A DNA stretch of 64,000 nt from Methylophilaceae bacterium. GTDB taxonomy: Bacteria > Pseudomonadota > Gammaproteobacteria > Burkholderiales > Methylophilaceae. The number at the start of each line of letters is the position of its first letter. Position 1 is the stretch's first letter. The translations under genes and the position numbers were made by a program. The stretch spans positions 62,001 to 126,000 of the forward strand of contig JAPKBG010000004.1 of assembly GCA_028823485.1 (NCBI GenBank). Reading direction: 5' to 3'. The notes under the pieces were generated by a model. That model did not search any database, was not told the DNA's origin, and saw nothing but the letters and a program-made list of their open reading frames with translations. Positions 50,907 through 61,657 of this stretch are shown one piece after another.

Positions 50907-51383
50907 ATGGATTGGTATTGGGTTGTTGTTGGATTGTTAGTCATAGTAGGATTTGTGGGTTTGTTAGTGCCTATATTGCCAGGCATTGTTTTTATTTTTT
51001 CTGGCTTGTTATTGGCCGCGTGGCTTGATGACTTTTCTCGCGTGAGTGAGGTAACGATGATGGTTATTGGCCTCCTCTCATTGATGGCATGGGCAATCGA
51101 TTTTTTTGCTTCTTACTTTACAGCCAAAAAAGCCAATGCCAGTAAGCTCGCTTTGTTTGGTGTGATGATTGGGGCGCTGGTCGGTATTTTAGGTGGTGTG
51201 GTCGGATTGATTATTGGCCCTGTCATTGGTGCAGTGATTGGTGAATTTATAGCCCGCAAAAATTCCGGAGATGCCGTACGCGTTGGTGTTGCCGCAGGAT
51301 TGGGGTTTTTGTTGGCACTAGTGGTTAAATTAGTGCTAGCGATCATGATTACTTCTATTTTTGCTTATGCTTATTTATATTAA
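50907..51383 (+). CDS. DUF456 family membrane protein
   Basis: A 158-residue membrane protein with about five hydrophobic segments. VGLLVPILPGIVFIFSGLLLAAW at the N terminus and the glycine-rich GGVVGLIIGPVIGAVIGEFI segment are DUF456 hallmarks; the latter resembles glycine-zipper helices. Function unknown. Same strand as mtgA, 43 bases downstream. Confidence 0.85.
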   Translation: MDWYWVVVGLLVIVGFVGLLVPILPGIVFIFSGLLLAAWLDDFSRVSEVTMMVIGLLSLMAWAIDFFASYFTAKKANASKLALFGVMIGALVGILGGVVGLIIGPVIGAVIGEFIARKNSGDAVRVGVAAGLGFLLALVVKLVLAIMITSIFAYAYLY

Positions 51384-51540
51384 GCAACGTATCTATTAAT
51401 TAACTTCAGCTCTCCCTATTTGTTTGCACAATTAATAGTAAGTAGTAACGGTTAAGCTTTGCCTAATGTTTTATAAATAAAACGATAGGCGAGGGTGCAG
51501 CAATGAAGCTAATTGATGATTTTTTGAGCAAACACAGAAT

Positions 51541-52332
51541 ATGCCGTTGCTACCGAAGGTCGTGCAAGAGGTGATGCAGTTACTGAATACTGAGCCTATC
51601 GATGTGGGAACATTGGTCGATAAAATCAATCATGAACAAGTGCTTTCGGCAAAAATATTACGGATGTCAAACTCAGCCTACTTTGGGCGTAGTGGGAAAG
51701 TGAGTACGGTAGAAGAGGCGATTTCTTTGATTGGCTTAGAAAAACTCAATGCATTGGTGGTTGCTTCAGGTGTTACCTCGGCTTTTACAGAAGTACCCAA
51801 TTTAGATTTAAAGCGATTTTGGCAACATAGCTTGATCACTGCTAGTGTTGCTAGGCAACTAGCGACAGAGCTGAAAATGGAAGCTGATACTGCATATATC
51901 GCAGGACTAATGTACACCATTGGTCAACTGCCGATTCATATGGTGTTCCCTAAAGCAGGCGCAGACATTGAGGAGGTATGTAAGGGACGCAATGTGTTAG
52001 AACGCCATGAAGTTGAGCATACAATTTTAGGCACTGACCATAACCTTGTTGGAGAGAATCTGGCTAAACATTGGCACTTTCCTGAAGAGATTTCACGTGT
52101 GATTCGATACTACACGGACCCATTAAGCAAAGAGGCTTGTCGTTTAGCTCCAGTTGTTTATGTAGCTGCACACATTGCATTTGATTTGGAGTCGAAACAA
52201 GAGGCGCAATATATTGCAGAAACACTAAGCGAAGATGTGGTGGCTACATTGGGGCTGGATGACGCGGAGGCTTTAGCAGAGCGCATAGAAACCTACCGCG
52301 TGTTTGTCGATAAAGCAAAAGCTTACCTATAA
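51541..52332 (+). CDS. HDOD domain protein, N terminus apparently frameshifted
   Basis: A 263-residue HDOD-domain protein (LLPKVVQEVMQLL, AKILRMSNSAYFGRSGKVST, LIGLEKLNALVVAS, HSLITASVARQLA), a family of cyclic-dinucleotide- or signalling-linked regulators lacking full HD phosphohydrolase activity. ATG 51541 has no Shine-Dalgarno. An upstream ATG at 51503 has GAGGG at good spacing but is out of frame by one base. Adding one T to the T6 run at 51520-51525 would give MKLIDDFFEQTQN joined to MPLLPKV, a natural HDOD start. So either translation starts internally at 51541 or the gene carries a slippage deletion. Confidence 0.75.
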   Translation: MPLLPKVVQEVMQLLNTEPIDVGTLVDKINHEQVLSAKILRMSNSAYFGRSGKVSTVEEAISLIGLEKLNALVVASGVTSAFTEVPNLDLKRFWQHSLITASVARQLATELKMEADTAYIAGLMYTIGQLPIHMVFPKAGADIEEVCKGRNVLERHEVEHTILGTDHNLVGENLAKHWHFPEEISRVIRYYTDPLSKEACRLAPVVYVAAHIAFDLESKQEAQYIAETLSEDVVATLGLDDAEALAERIETYRVFVDKAKAYL

Positions 52333-52380
52333 AAGGAAATTAAAAGCAGCTTAAGAAAACTACCGAAAGGAGTGCTTGAT

Positions 52381-55200
52381 TTACTTGAGTATTTCTTTCA
52401 AGTACTTTCCGGTATAGCTCTCTTTATTAGCGGCAACTTGTTCAGGTGTCCCTTCGGCAATCACCATGCCGCCACCGTCGCCACCCTCAGGGCCCATATC
52501 GATAATCCAGTCGGCAGTTTTAATCACATCTAAGTTATGTTCAATAATGACGATGGTATTACCTGCATCACGTAGACGATGAATCACATCTAATAGCAAT
52601 TGAATATCTGCAAAATGTAATCCAGTCGTCGGCTCATCTAAAATATACAGCGTGCGACCTGTATCGCGTTTGCTTAATTCTAAGGCTAGTTTAACCCGTT
52701 GTGCTTCACCGCCAGATAGCGTCGTCGCACTTTGCCCTAATGTGATATAGCCCAAGCCCACATCCAATAAGGTTTTCAGTTTTCTGGCAATCGTCGGTTG
52801 TGCGCTAAAGAATGGATGCGCTTGTTCGACAGTCAGGTTCAGAATCTCGCGAATATTTTTACCTTTGAAATTAATTTCTAAGGTTTCACGGTTATAGCGC
52901 TGCCCTTTACACACATCACAAGGCACGTACACATCAGGTAAAAAGTGCATTTCAACGCGAATAACACCATCGCCTTGGCAAGCTTCACAGCGACCACCTT
53001 TAACATTGAATGAATAGCGACCTGGCCCGTAACCACGTGCGCGACTTTCTGGCACAGCAGCAAACAAATCACGAATCGGTGTAAATAAACCAGTATAGGT
53101 AGCTGGGTTAGAACGCGGCGTACGGCCAATCGGGCTTTGGTCTACGTCGACGACTTTGTCGAAGAAAGATAACCCTTCTATCGTACTGTGTGGCGCAGGT
53201 TCTGCATTGCTACGGTACAAATGCTGTGATACAGCGCGGTAAAGCGTGTCATTAATCAACGTCGATTTTCCACTGCCTGAAACGCCTGTAATACAGCTTA
53301 ACAAGCCAACTGGAATTTCAACCGATACATCACGTAAGTTATTACCAGTCGCATTGCTTAATTTAACTAAGCGTTTAGGGTCGCGTTTGGTGCGCACCTT
53401 ATTGTAAGTAATTTGTTTTTTGCCACTTAAATATTGTCCAGTGAGCGATTCTGGATTGGCTAATACCTCTTCTGCCGTGCCTTCAGCCACGACGCTACCA
53501 CCATGCTCACCAGCACCTGGGCCGATGTCGATGACGTGGTCTGCAGCAAGGATGGCATCGTGGTCATGCTCAACCACAATCACACTATTGCCAATGTCAC
53601 GTAAGCGACGTAAGGTTTCTAATAAGCGGTCATTGTCACGTTGGTGCAGCCCAATAGAAGGCTCATCTAATACATACATCACGCCAGTTAATCCACTACC
53701 AATTTGACTGGCTAATCGAATCCGCTGAGCTTCGCCACCTGACAGCGTTTCTGCTGAACGAGAAAGCGATAAGTACTCCAAACCCACATTGGTGAGAAAT
53801 TTTAGACGGTTGCTAATTTCTTTCACGATTTTATCGGCAATGGCTAATTTAGCACCTTGCAGCTCCAGCGAATCAAAAAATGAGTGCGCCTTCTTTAATG
53901 GCATTTTACAGACTTGGTGGATGTTTTTACTACCCACTTTTACATGGCGTGCTTCACGACGTAAACGCGTGCCATTACAATCGTGGCAACTAGAAACATT
54001 GATATATTTAGACAGCTCATCTTTAACTGCAGTTGAATCGCTTTCTTTATAACGGCGTTTTAAGTTGTTTAAGATACCTTCGAAGTTATGTGTTTTGGTG
54101 AAGAATGATCCACGTTCATTGATATATCTAAACGCGATTTGCTCTTTACCTGAGCCATTCAGTAGCACATCTCTGGCTTCATCGGGTAACTCTTCAAAAG
54201 CCGTTTCTAAGTCAAAGCCATAATGCTCAGCTAAGCTGGTCAGCATCTGGAAGTAGAATTGGTTGCGCTTATCCCAGCCTTTAATCGCACCGCTGGCGAG
54301 TGATAGGGTTGGAAAAGCGACGACACGTGCAGGATCAAAGAAGTTAACATTACCTAAACCATCACACGTTGGGCAAGCACCTAATGGGCTATTGAAGCTG
54401 AATAGGCGCGGCTCTAATTCCGCTAGTGAGTAATCACATTCAGGACACGAGAATTTGGCAGAGAATAGGTGTTCTTTATCAGTGTCCATCTCTAACGCAA
54501 TGGCCTTGCCATCGGCAAGGCGGAGTGCGGTTTCAAAACTCTCGGCAATACGTTGCTTCATGTCATCACGAATTTTTAAGCGATCAATCACCACATCAAC
54601 GCTATGCTTGGTGGTTTTGGCGAGCTGAGGGAGTTCGTCCACTTCATAAATCTTGCCGTCCACACGTAGGCGCACAAACCCTTGCGCTTTTAAATTATCA
54701 AATAAATCGAGCTGCTCACCTTTGCGGTTAGAAACCACAGGTGCCAAAATCATGACCTTGGTATCTTCAGGCAGTTTCAGAATGTGGTCGACCATTTGGC
54801 TCACCGTTTGCGCTTCTAATTTAATACCATGCTCAGGACATTCAGGGTCACCAGCACGCGCATAAAGTAAACGCAAGTAGTCGTGAATCTCAGTGACAGT
54901 ACCAACCGTAGAACGCGGGTTATGAGAAGTCGCTTTTTGCTCGATAGAAATTGCAGGTGATAAGCCTTCAATTAAATCCACATCGGGTTTGTCCATCCGT
55001 GCTAAAAACTGTCTGGCGTAAGCCGACAAGCTTTCCACATAACGTCTTTGCCCCTCTGCATACAAAGTATCAAAAGCCAAAGAGGATTTTCCAGAACCTG
55101 ATAAGCCGGTAATCACAACCAGTTTATTGCGAGGAATATCGAGGGAAATGTTTTTTAAGTTATGGGTGCGCGCCCCACGGATTTTAATAAATTCTGTCAT
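52381..55200 (-). CDS. uvrA: Excinuclease ABC subunit A
   Basis: DNA-damage sensor ATPase of nucleotide excision repair, about 939 residues. Two ABC modules have Walker [15 protein letters not shown] and [14 protein letters not shown], signature motifs [12 protein letters not shown] and [12 protein letters not shown], and zinc-binding cysteine pairs ([32 protein letters not shown]). I chose the start [16 protein letters not shown] at 55200; an upstream ATG at 55239 would add 13 residues not seen in relatives. Divergent from the MFS gene. Confidence 0.97.
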   Translation of the reverse strand: MTEFIKIRGARTHNLKNISLDIPRNKLVVITGLSGSGKSSLAFDTLYAEGQRRYVESLSAYARQFLARMDKPDVDLIEGLSPAISIEQKATSHNPRSTVGTVTEIHDYLRLLYARAGDPECPEHGIKLEAQTVSQMVDHILKLPEDTKVMILAPVVSNRKGEQLDLFDNLKAQGFVRLRVDGKIYEVDELPQLAKTTKHSVDVVIDRLKIRDDMKQRIAESFETALRLADGKAIALEMDTDKEHLFSAKFSCPECDYSLAELEPRLFSFNSPLGACPTCDGLGNVNFFDPARVVAFPTLSLASGAIKGWDKRNQFYFQMLTSLAEHYGFDLETAFEELPDEARDVLLNGSGKEQIAFRYINERGSFFTKTHNFEGILNNLKRRYKESDSTAVKDELSKYINVSSCHDCNGTRLRREARHVKVGSKNIHQVCKMPLKKAHSFFDSLELQGAKLAIADKIVKEISNRLKFLTNVGLEYLSLSRSAETLSGGEAQRIRLASQIGSGLTGVMYVLDEPSIGLHQRDNDRLLETLRRLRDIGNSVIVVEHDHDAILAADHVIDIGPGAGEHGGSVVAEGTAEEVLANPESLTGQYLSGKKQITYNKVRTKRDPKRLVKLSNATGNNLRDVSVEIPVGLLSCITGVSGSGKSTLINDTLYRAVSQHLYRSNAEPAPHSTIEGLSFFDKVVDVDQSPIGRTPRSNPATYTGLFTPIRDLFAAVPESRARGYGPGRYSFNVKGGRCEACQGDGVIRVEMHFLPDVYVPCDVCKGQRYNRETLEINFKGKNIREILNLTVEQAHPFFSAQPTIARKLKTLLDVGLGYITLGQSATTLSGGEAQRVKLALELSKRDTGRTLYILDEPTTGLHFADIQLLLDVIHRLRDAGNTIVIIEHNLDVIKTADWIIDMGPEGGDGGGMVIAEGTPEQVAANKESYTGKYLKEILK

Positions 55201-55264
55201 TGCTTTAACTAAAATTGGGTAACCTGCTAATATACGCAATTATTTTCAATTCAGCTAAGGTTTC

Positions 55265-56656
55265 ATGCAAGTTTCTGAAAAGATGTCGTCTACGGAGCGT
55301 CGTGCGACGATAAGTCTAGCCTCTATCTACGGGTTACGCATGCTCGGCATGTTCTTGATTTTGCCAATATTTGCGATTTACGCGCAAACATTAGAAGGTG
55401 GTCAAGATCATACGATGGTCGGTTTGGCATTGGGCGCTTATGGTTTAACGCAGGTGTTATTGCAATTGCCGTTTGGTATTGCCAGTGATAAATACGGACG
55501 TAAAAAAGTCATTTATATCGGCATGCTAATCTTCATCATCGGTAGCGTCGTAGCGGCTATGGGGACTGACATTATCACGGTCATTATTGGACGTGCGATT
55601 CAAGGTGCGGGCGCTGTATCAGCTGTTGTGATGGCGTTGGTGGCTGACTCGACTAGAGAAGAGCATCGCACGAAAGCCATGGCCACCATTGGCGGCACGA
55701 TTGGTGTGACGTTTGCATTGTCATTAGTGGCTGGACCTTTACTCAATCAATCTATCGGTGTGCCTGGTATTTTTTGGATGACGGCGATTCTGTCAGCTTT
55801 TGCCATTGGCGTGGTGAAGTTTTTAGTACCAGACCCTATTCAGAGCCAATTTCATTCTGATGCGGAAACTGCCCCAACTAAAATTAAAGAAGTCATCCGT
55901 AATACGCAATTACTTCGACTTAACTTCGGTGCTTTTAGTTTGCATGCCGCACAAATGGCGATGTTTGTCGTCGTGCCGTTTGCCTTAAAAGAAACCAGCG
56001 GTATGAATGAAAATCAACATTGGATTGTTTATCTGCCAGTATTGACCATTTCTTTTGTACTCATGTTGCCTGCCATTATTTATGGTGAAAAACGTGCGAA
56101 ACTAAAGCCGGTGTTTATCGGCGCAGTCGCGACTATGCTATTCGCACAACTGATGTTTGCAGTGAATATCCATTCATTCTGGGGTGTGGTTACTGCCTTG
56201 TTTTTCTACTTTCTGGCATTTAACTTACTAGAAGCCACTTTGCCATCACTGATTTCTAAACTGGCGCCTGCTGCATCAAAAGGCACAGCCATCGGTGTAC
56301 ATAACACAGCGCAATCATTTGGTATATTTGTCGGCGCGGTGTTTGGTGGCTATTTGGCAGGCAGCTACGGTTTCTCCAGTGTCTTTATCTTTTGTTCAAT
56401 ATTAATGGGTATTTGGTTAGTCGCTGCGCTTGGTATGAAAACACCGCCTAGTGTTAAAACCAAGATGTATCATGTAGAATCACTGAATGAAAATGAAGCG
56501 GGTGTGCTTAAAGCAGAAGTAGAAAAAATGGTGGGCGTGGAAGAGGTTGCCGTGCTTGCACAAGAGAGCACGTTAATTGTTAAAATCAACAACCAACAAA
56601 CTGTTGAAGTACAAATTGCAATCGAACAAAATATATTGAAATTGATAGGGAGATAA
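55265..56656 (+). CDS. YajR-like MFS transporter with C-terminal YAM-type domain
   Basis: Major-facilitator protein of 463 residues with 12 membrane segments, including [18 protein letters not shown], the loop motif [14 protein letters not shown], and [20 protein letters not shown]. The last about 70 residues (after [14 protein letters not shown]) form a soluble alpha-beta domain like the YAM domain of E. coli YajR. Substrate unknown. It lies three bases before ssb and next to divergent uvrA, a conserved arrangement in betaproteobacteria. Confidence 0.88.
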   Translation: MQVSEKMSSTERRATISLASIYGLRMLGMFLILPIFAIYAQTLEGGQDHTMVGLALGAYGLTQVLLQLPFGIASDKYGRKKVIYIGMLIFIIGSVVAAMGTDIITVIIGRAIQGAGAVSAVVMALVADSTREEHRTKAMATIGGTIGVTFALSLVAGPLLNQSIGVPGIFWMTAILSAFAIGVVKFLVPDPIQSQFHSDAETAPTKIKEVIRNTQLLRLNFGAFSLHAAQMAMFVVVPFALKETSGMNENQHWIVYLPVLTISFVLMLPAIIYGEKRAKLKPVFIGAVATMLFAQLMFAVNIHSFWGVVTALFFYFLAFNLLEATLPSLISKLAPAASKGTAIGVHNTAQSFGIFVGAVFGGYLAGSYGFSSVFIFCSILMGIWLVAALGMKTPPSVKTKMYHVESLNENEAGVLKAEVEKMVGVEEVAVLAQESTLIVKINNQQTVEVQIAIEQNILKLIGR

Positions 56657-56658
56657 TA

Positions 56659-57159
56659 ATGGCATCAGTCAATAAAGTGATACTGGTTGGAAATTTAGGA
56701 CGTGACCCAGAAGTGCGTTACATGCCGAACGGTGAAGCTGTCTGCAATTTCAGTATTGCGACAACAGAAAACTGGAAAGATAAGAGCGGTGTTAAGCAAG
56801 AGAAAACGGAATGGCACAATATTGTCATGTTCCGCCGTTTAGCTGAAATAGCTGGTGAATACCTGAAAAAAGGTCGCCCTGTTTATATTGAAGGCCGTTT
56901 GCAAACCAGTAAGTGGGAAAAAGATGGTGTGACACGTTACTCAACAGAAATTATTGGTGACCAGATGCAAATGTTAGGCAGTAAAAATGACAATGCTGAT
57001 GGTGGAGCCAGTTATGACGATGGGCAAGCTAGCGCCCAAGACGATTTCAGGCAAACCCCAGCAAGAGATGCGGCCGCTAAACCAGCCGCTTCAACACCTG
57101 CCGCAACACCAGCAGGCGGGGCAGCTTTTGATAACTTTGATGATGATATTCCGTTTTAA
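56659..57159 (+). CDS. ssb: Single-stranded DNA-binding protein
   Basis: OB-fold SSB of 166 residues. [20 protein letters not shown] starts the domain; a Gln/Ala/Pro-rich linker of about 50 residues follows; the acidic tip ends DDDIPF, the protein-interaction tail. GGGAG lies a few bases before ATG. uvrA, MFS and ssb are adjacent in many betaproteobacteria. Confidence 0.97.
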   Translation: MASVNKVILVGNLGRDPEVRYMPNGEAVCNFSIATTENWKDKSGVKQEKTEWHNIVMFRRLAEIAGEYLKKGRPVYIEGRLQTSKWEKDGVTRYSTEIIGDQMQMLGSKNDNADGGASYDDGQASAQDDFRQTPARDAAAKPAASTPAATPAGGAAFDNFDDDIPF

Positions 57160-57180
57160 TTAACATCAACATCGACTGTA

Positions 57181-57208
57181 AAAGGCCTTCACTATGAAGG
57201 CCTTTTTT
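57181..57208 (+). terminator. Intrinsic terminator of ssb
   Basis: AAAGGCCTTC and GAAGGCCTTT form a 10-bp stem with a five-base loop ACTAT, followed by more T residues. It lies 22 bases after the ssb stop. Confidence 0.88.
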
Positions 57209-57321
57209 ATAACACGGATTAGATGGCGGCTTGATAAGTCTAAACGCTTGAATAAATTAACTAATTGACTGACATCAGTTATAATCTGGCTTTTGATTTG
57301 CAACGTAAGCCATACAACCAT

Positions 57322-57618
57322 ATGCCAATATACGATTTTAAATGCACAGAGTGCGACCATCAGGATGAAATGATGCGTAAATCCAGCGCGGATAGCACCA
57401 TGGAATGCCCTGCGTGCCGCCAAGAAACATTTTCAAAAATGCTTTCTGCGCCTAAGTTTAAATTGAATGGGACTGGTTGGTATGAGACGGATTTTAAGAA
57501 CAAAGCTAAGCCAGCGGCTAAAAGTGACTCAAAAGCTGATTCAACTACTGCTACTGCAAATACTAAAACAGAAACCAAAACGGTCGCATCAGCAGTTGCA
57601 AGTTCGGATGCGACTTAA
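57322..57618 (+). CDS. FmdB-type zinc ribbon protein
   Basis: A 98-residue protein beginning MPIYDFKCTECDHQDEMM, with two CxxC pairs (CTEC, CPAC), the FmdB regulatory-domain zinc ribbon. The C-terminal half is Lys-, Ala- and Thr-rich and probably disordered. The start at 57322 is preferred over an upstream in-frame ATG at 57265 because the family begins MPIY(D/E)(F/Y)xC. It precedes DUF502 and aspS as in many betaproteobacteria; function unknown. Confidence 0.9.
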   Translation: MPIYDFKCTECDHQDEMMRKSSADSTMECPACRQETFSKMLSAPKFKLNGTGWYETDFKNKAKPAAKSDSKADSTTATANTKTETKTVASAVASSDAT

Positions 57619-57624
57619 GTTGCG

Positions 57625-58239
57625 ATGAAAAAATATTTCATTACAGGTTTACTTGTACTCGTGCCAGTGGGGGTAACCTTTTGGGTTGTTAACACACTCA
57701 TCGAAACCTTAGACCAAAGCTTATTATTGCTGCCTGCAGAGTGGCAGCCGCAGGTGTTATTTGGTTTTAGCATGGCAGGATTAGGGGCGATTCTGACCTT
57801 GGTGGTTATTTTCTTAACGGGTGTGATTGCGACGAATATTTTTGGGCAACAAATCATCCTGTTATGGGAGGCGATGTTGTCACGTGTGCCAGTGGTGAAA
57901 TCGATCTACGCCAGTGTGAAGCAAGTGTCAGATACCATTTTTTCAGATTCAGGCAATGCGTTTCGTAAAGCCTTGTTGATTGAGTTTCCACGTAAAGGCT
58001 CATGGACTATTGCCTTTTTAACGGGTGAGCCAGGTGGTGATGTGAGTAATCACTTGAAAGGCGATTTTGTCAGCGTGTATGTGCCGACGACACCAAACCC
58101 TACGGGGGGTTACTTTCTTATGATGGAAACAAAACACATTGTTGAGCTGGATATGAGTGTTGATCAAGCCTTGAAATATATTATTAGCATGGGTACTGTA
58201 ACGCCTGAGCTTAAGTCAGCATTAGCAGCAAAGAAATAA
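57625..58239 (+). CDS. DUF502 family membrane protein
   Basis: A 204-residue protein with two membrane segments (about residues 3-21 and 48-71). KKYFITGLLVLVPVGVTFWV, RVPVVKSIYASVKQVSDTIF and FVSVYVPTTPNPTGGYFLMM are family hallmarks. Function unknown. It lies six bases after the FmdB-type gene and 57 before aspS. Confidence 0.9.
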   Translation: MKKYFITGLLVLVPVGVTFWVVNTLIETLDQSLLLLPAEWQPQVLFGFSMAGLGAILTLVVIFLTGVIATNIFGQQIILLWEAMLSRVPVVKSIYASVKQVSDTIFSDSGNAFRKALLIEFPRKGSWTIAFLTGEPGGDVSNHLKGDFVSVYVPTTPNPTGGYFLMMETKHIVELDMSVDQALKYIISMGTVTPELKSALAAKK

Positions 58240-58296
58240 AGACATTTTAAATATACCGAATTAAACATTAACCTTAATTAAATTGATTAGAATATT

Positions 58297-60084
58297 ATGA
58301 AGCGTACACATTACTGCGGCGAAATGAGCCGCGAACTTATCGGACAAACAGTGACCCTTTGTGGTTGGGCGCATCGTCGTCGTGACCACGGTGGCGTTAT
58401 TTTTATTGACTTGCGTGACCGTGAAGGTATTGCACAAATCGTGATTGATCCAGATACGGCTGAAGCTTTTGCAGCAGCAGAGACAGTACGTAATGAGTTT
58501 GTATTGCAAGTAACTTGTAAGGTTCGTGCGCGCCCTGAAGGTACTGTGAATAAAAATATCCCAACAGGTGAAGTGGAAATGTTGGCGAGTGATATTGAGA
58601 TTCTTAATCCATCATTAACGCCGCCATTCACGTTGGATGATGACAATCTGAGCGAGATGGTGCGTTTGCAACATCGTTATATCGATTTACGTCGTCCAGT
58701 AATGCAAGAAAACATGAAATTGAGATACCGCGTATCTAAAGTAATTCGTGATTACCTTGATCAAAAAGGCTTTATCGAAATAGAAACACCAATGCTAAAC
58801 CGTAGCACGCCAGAAGGTGCGCGCGATTACCTGGTGCCATCACGTGTGCATCACGGCGAGTTCTTTGCATTGCCACAATCACCACAGCTATTTAAACAGC
58901 TACTCATGGTGTCTGGTTTTGATCGCTACTTCCAAATCACTAAGTGTTTCCGTGATGAAGATTTACGTGCGGATCGCCAACCAGAATTCACACAAATTGA
59001 CTTGGAAACTTCTTTCTTAGAAGAAGGCGACATCATGGACATCGTAGAAAACATGATCCGTGACATGTTGAAAAAAGTACAAGACGTCGACTTGCCAGCT
59101 GAGTTCCCACGCATGCCATATGCAGAAGCGATGGCACGTTACGGCTCTGATAAACCTGATATGCGCGTGACATTAGAAATTACTGAGCTTTCAGATGTGA
59201 TGAAAGACGTAGACTTTAAGGTATTCTCAGGCCCAGCGAATAGCGACAAAGGTCGCGTTGCAGCGATTCGTGTGCCAGAAGGCGCGAAGATTAGCCGTAA
59301 AGAAATTGATGCTTACACAGAGTTTGTGAAAATCTACGGGGCTAAAGGCTTGGCTTACATCAAGGTTAACGATGTAACTAAATTGAACGAAGAAGGCTTA
59401 CAAAGCCCAATCGTTAAAAACATACATGAAACTGCATTAAAAGCTATCATGGAACGCACTGGCGCACAAGATGGTGACATCATCTTCTTCGGTGCGGATA
59501 CGACTAAAATTGTGAATGAAGCACTTGGCGCATTACGCCAAAAAGTCGGTCACGATAAAGGCCATGTTGATGGTCGTGCATGGGCGCCACTATGGGTGGT
59601 TGATTTCCCAATGTTTGAACATAATGAAGAAAATGATCGCTGGAACGCATTGCATCACCCATTCACCAGCCCAAAAGACGGCCACGAAGAATTGTTAGAA
59701 ACAGACCCAGGCGCTTGTTTATCAAAAGCCTACGATATGGTGCTAAACGGCTGGGAAGTCGGTGGCGGTTCAGTGCGTATCCATAAACAAGACGTGCAAG
59801 CCAAAGTATTAAAAGCACTGAATATTTCAGATGAGGAAGCACAGGATAAATTCGGCTTCTTGCTAGAAGCCTTACAGTACGGTGCGCCACCACACGGCGG
59901 CCTAGCATTTGGTTTAGACCGTTTAGTGACGTTGATGGCAGGGGCAGAGTCTATTCGTGAAGTGATTGCTTTCCCAAAAACACAAAAAGCACAGTGCTTG
60001 ATGTCGGATGCGCCAAGCCCAGTAGGGGAGAAGCAGTTGAGAGAGTTGCATATCAGAGTCCGTCAACAAAACAAAGCTGAGTAA
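58297..60084 (+). CDS. aspS: Aspartyl-tRNA synthetase, probably non-discriminating
   Basis: Class II synthetase of 595 residues: anticodon-binding OB fold, catalytic core with [20 protein letters not shown] (motif 2) and [15 protein letters not shown] (motif 3), and an inserted GAD domain. The anticodon domain reads [11 protein letters not shown] with His31 and has Gly82 in RPEGTVNKN. In Pseudomonas aeruginosa AspRS these two residues are linked to recognition of tRNA(Asn) as well as tRNA(Asp). With gatCAB in the window, this enzyme likely charges tRNA(Asn) with Asp for amidation. The absence of AsnRS cannot be shown from one window. Confidence 0.96.
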   Translation: MKRTHYCGEMSRELIGQTVTLCGWAHRRRDHGGVIFIDLRDREGIAQIVIDPDTAEAFAAAETVRNEFVLQVTCKVRARPEGTVNKNIPTGEVEMLASDIEILNPSLTPPFTLDDDNLSEMVRLQHRYIDLRRPVMQENMKLRYRVSKVIRDYLDQKGFIEIETPMLNRSTPEGARDYLVPSRVHHGEFFALPQSPQLFKQLLMVSGFDRYFQITKCFRDEDLRADRQPEFTQIDLETSFLEEGDIMDIVENMIRDMLKKVQDVDLPAEFPRMPYAEAMARYGSDKPDMRVTLEITELSDVMKDVDFKVFSGPANSDKGRVAAIRVPEGAKISRKEIDAYTEFVKIYGAKGLAYIKVNDVTKLNEEGLQSPIVKNIHETALKAIMERTGAQDGDIIFFGADTTKIVNEALGALRQKVGHDKGHVDGRAWAPLWVVDFPMFEHNEENDRWNALHHPFTSPKDGHEELLETDPGACLSKAYDMVLNGWEVGGGSVRIHKQDVQAKVLKALNISDEEAQDKFGFLLEALQYGAPPHGGLAFGLDRLVTLMAGAESIREVIAFPKTQKAQCLMSDAPSPVGEKQLRELHIRVRQQNKAE

Positions 60085-60123
60085 AATGCATTCACTTTAC
60101 GATAACCTCGTTACATCCAAATA

Positions 60124-60190
60124 CCGTACTAATCGTACTGTCTGCGCGGATGCGCCTAGTTCTCGTATCGTGAGCTACATTTTGGCAGGC
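60124..60190. repeat. Possible dispersed intergenic repeat, copy 2
   Basis: CCGTACTAATCGTACTGTCTGC matches the copy near 34308 in nearly all positions, and both are followed by CATTTTG-like ends. No terminal inverted repeats or coding capacity are seen. Confidence 0.35.
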
Positions 60191-60283
60191 GTATATATCC
60201 AGAAGGCATAGCCGCCTTTCTGTTAAGCCGCATTTGGAGATGTCTAGAGGGTTTAACTATTACGAGCAATATTATTCATCGAG

Positions 60284-60619
60284 ATGCGTAATAATGGAAT
60301 ATGGCCTGCATTAATCACGAAAATTCAATTATTTATTGACGATGATTTGGTTGGTGTGCAAAGTTCGGAAGCTGTTAGAGATGTTATTCCGACAGTATTC
60401 CATGAGTACACTTACAATCTAGACTATATGATTATTTAGAACTCTTATATGATGAAGCAAAGTGCACGTGAAACTTACATTAAGGTTACGCTTAATCATT
60501 CAGTAGTTACTTTTCCTGTGAGTGAAGGTGAGGTTGTTGATGCAATTCCAAATAGGCTTCTAGTCTTAATAAGTGCCGAGTCAATGTGTGGTGAAAAATT
60601 TAAGTGTAAGGTTGGTTAG
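60284..60619 (+). pseudogene. Unrecognised small gene interrupted by one TAG
   Basis: From ATG 60284 the frame reads MRNNGIWPALITKIQLFIDD and continues to a TAG at 60437-60439, then stays open in the same frame (NSYMMKQSARETYIKVTLNH to GEKFKCKVG) to TAG 60617-60619. The composition looks coding, with alternating hydrophobic residues suggestive of beta strands. I do not recognise the family. It may be a decayed gene, the tail of something larger, or chance. ATG 60449 could start an intact 56-residue product. Confidence 0.4.
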
Positions 60620-60622
60620 GCT

Positions 60623-61150
60623 GTGCCTCTTAAATCCCTAATCCGCACTATTCCTAACCACCCTAAACAGGGCATTATGTTCCGCGACATAACGACTTTG
60701 TTGCAAGACCCTCAGGGTTTGCGCATGGTGGTTGATGGCTTAGTCGCGCAATACGAAAATCAAAAGATAGACAAAGTCGTAGGCATAGAAGCGCGCGGGT
60801 TTGTGATTGGTGCGGCATTGGCTTATGAGTTGGGGGTAGGTTTTGTGCCGATTCGTAAGGCGGGTAAGTTGCCAGCGGAGACGATTTCACAGTCTTATGA
60901 GTTGGAATACGGCACTGACCAATTAGAAATCCATACTGATGCGATTGCTGTGGGTGAGCAGGTATTATTGGTGGATGATTTAATCGCGACGGGTGGTACC
61001 GCATTAGCGGCTGCGGCGTTGATTCAGCAGTTGGGTGGTATCGTCATCGGTAGTGCTTTTGTGATTGATTTACCTGATATTGGTGGGATGGAACGATTGC
61101 GAGAGGTTGGACTCAAAACTTTCTCATTATGTGCATTTGGAGGCGAGTAG
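60623..61150 (+). CDS. apt: Adenine phosphoribosyltransferase
   Basis: Salvages adenine to AMP, 175 residues. [11 protein letters not shown] near the start, [18 protein letters not shown] and the PRPP loop [13 protein letters not shown] are present. The start is GTG at 60623, giving [19 protein letters not shown], the normal N terminus. It lies six bases before the next gene. Confidence 0.95.
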   Translation: MPLKSLIRTIPNHPKQGIMFRDITTLLQDPQGLRMVVDGLVAQYENQKIDKVVGIEARGFVIGAALAYELGVGFVPIRKAGKLPAETISQSYELEYGTDQLEIHTDAIAVGEQVLLVDDLIATGGTALAAAALIQQLGGIVIGSAFVIDLPDIGGMERLREVGLKTFSLCAFGGE

Positions 61151-61156
61151 TTTGGT

Positions 61157-61657
61157 ATGAAGGTAGTTGTTGTAAATGACACTATGCAAGATGATTACAC
61201 CTACGATCTCACAGCAGTTGTAGGCAAAGATTTTCATCCAGACTTCGCACCTGAATTAACGCCCAAAGAAATGTTAGCGCTGGGTGTGTTTGGTGGCAAA
61301 TACCTGAATGATTGCCAGAGAGAGTTCCCTAGTGATTGGTTTGTCGGTGCTAAATTAAGCCCAGTTAAAAAAGACATCACCCTTAATTTTTTCTCAGTCG
61401 ATGCTTCTCAACCATTAAGTGAATGGGTGAGAAAAGGCTGGATACATGCGCAAGATCCACGCGGTTGGTTTCAATGGTATTGCCGTTATTACATGGGGCG
61501 GCGTACAGATGACGACTCGAGACAAATTAAACGCTGGTTTGCTTTTAGGCGTCATCGTGGCGCGGTGAGAAAGTATTGCGAACGTTATGATTTTAATTGC
61601 CGCAAGAAGCAAAAGCAGGCTTTATTGCATTGGGCGTATGATGCTAGAGAACTGTAG
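61157..61657 (+). CDS. Conserved hypothetical protein rich in aromatic and basic residues
   Basis: A 166-residue protein of a family I recognise from other proteobacteria but that has no assigned function. Conserved parts are PELTPKEMLALGVFGGKY, SDWFVGAKLSP, NFFSVDASQPLS, and above all DPRGWFQWYCRYYMGRR followed by RQIKRW and RRHRGAVRKYCE; the C terminus reads QALLHWAYDARE. The Trp/Tyr/Arg-rich core would suit nucleic-acid or nucleotide binding, but that is a guess. It lies six bases after apt and may be co-transcribed with it. Confidence 0.8.
   Translation: MKVVVVNDTMQDDYTYDLTAVVGKDFHPDFAPELTPKEMLALGVFGGKYLNDCQREFPSDWFVGAKLSPVKKDITLNFFSVDASQPLSEWVRKGWIHAQDPRGWFQWYCRYYMGRRTDDDSRQIKRWFAFRRHRGAVRKYCERYDFNCRKKQKQALLHWAYDAREL

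Larger units (their letters stand above)
60085..60622 (+). other. aspS-apt intergenic region, 538 bases, with a broken reading frame and a repeat copy
   Basis: The longest gap in the window. Near 60124 it carries the second copy of the possible dispersed repeat. From 60284 to 60619 one frame stays open for 111 codons except for a single TAG, described separately. Nothing else was recognised. Apt starts with GTG three bases after the end of that frame. Confidence 0.6.

Noticed and set aside
54426-54731. Plus-strand frame inside uvrA
   Set aside because: Shadow of the conserved UvrA coding sequence.
57166-57423. Minus-strand frame over the ssb terminator and FmdB gene
   Set aside because: It crosses an intrinsic terminator and is antisense to a clear zinc ribbon.
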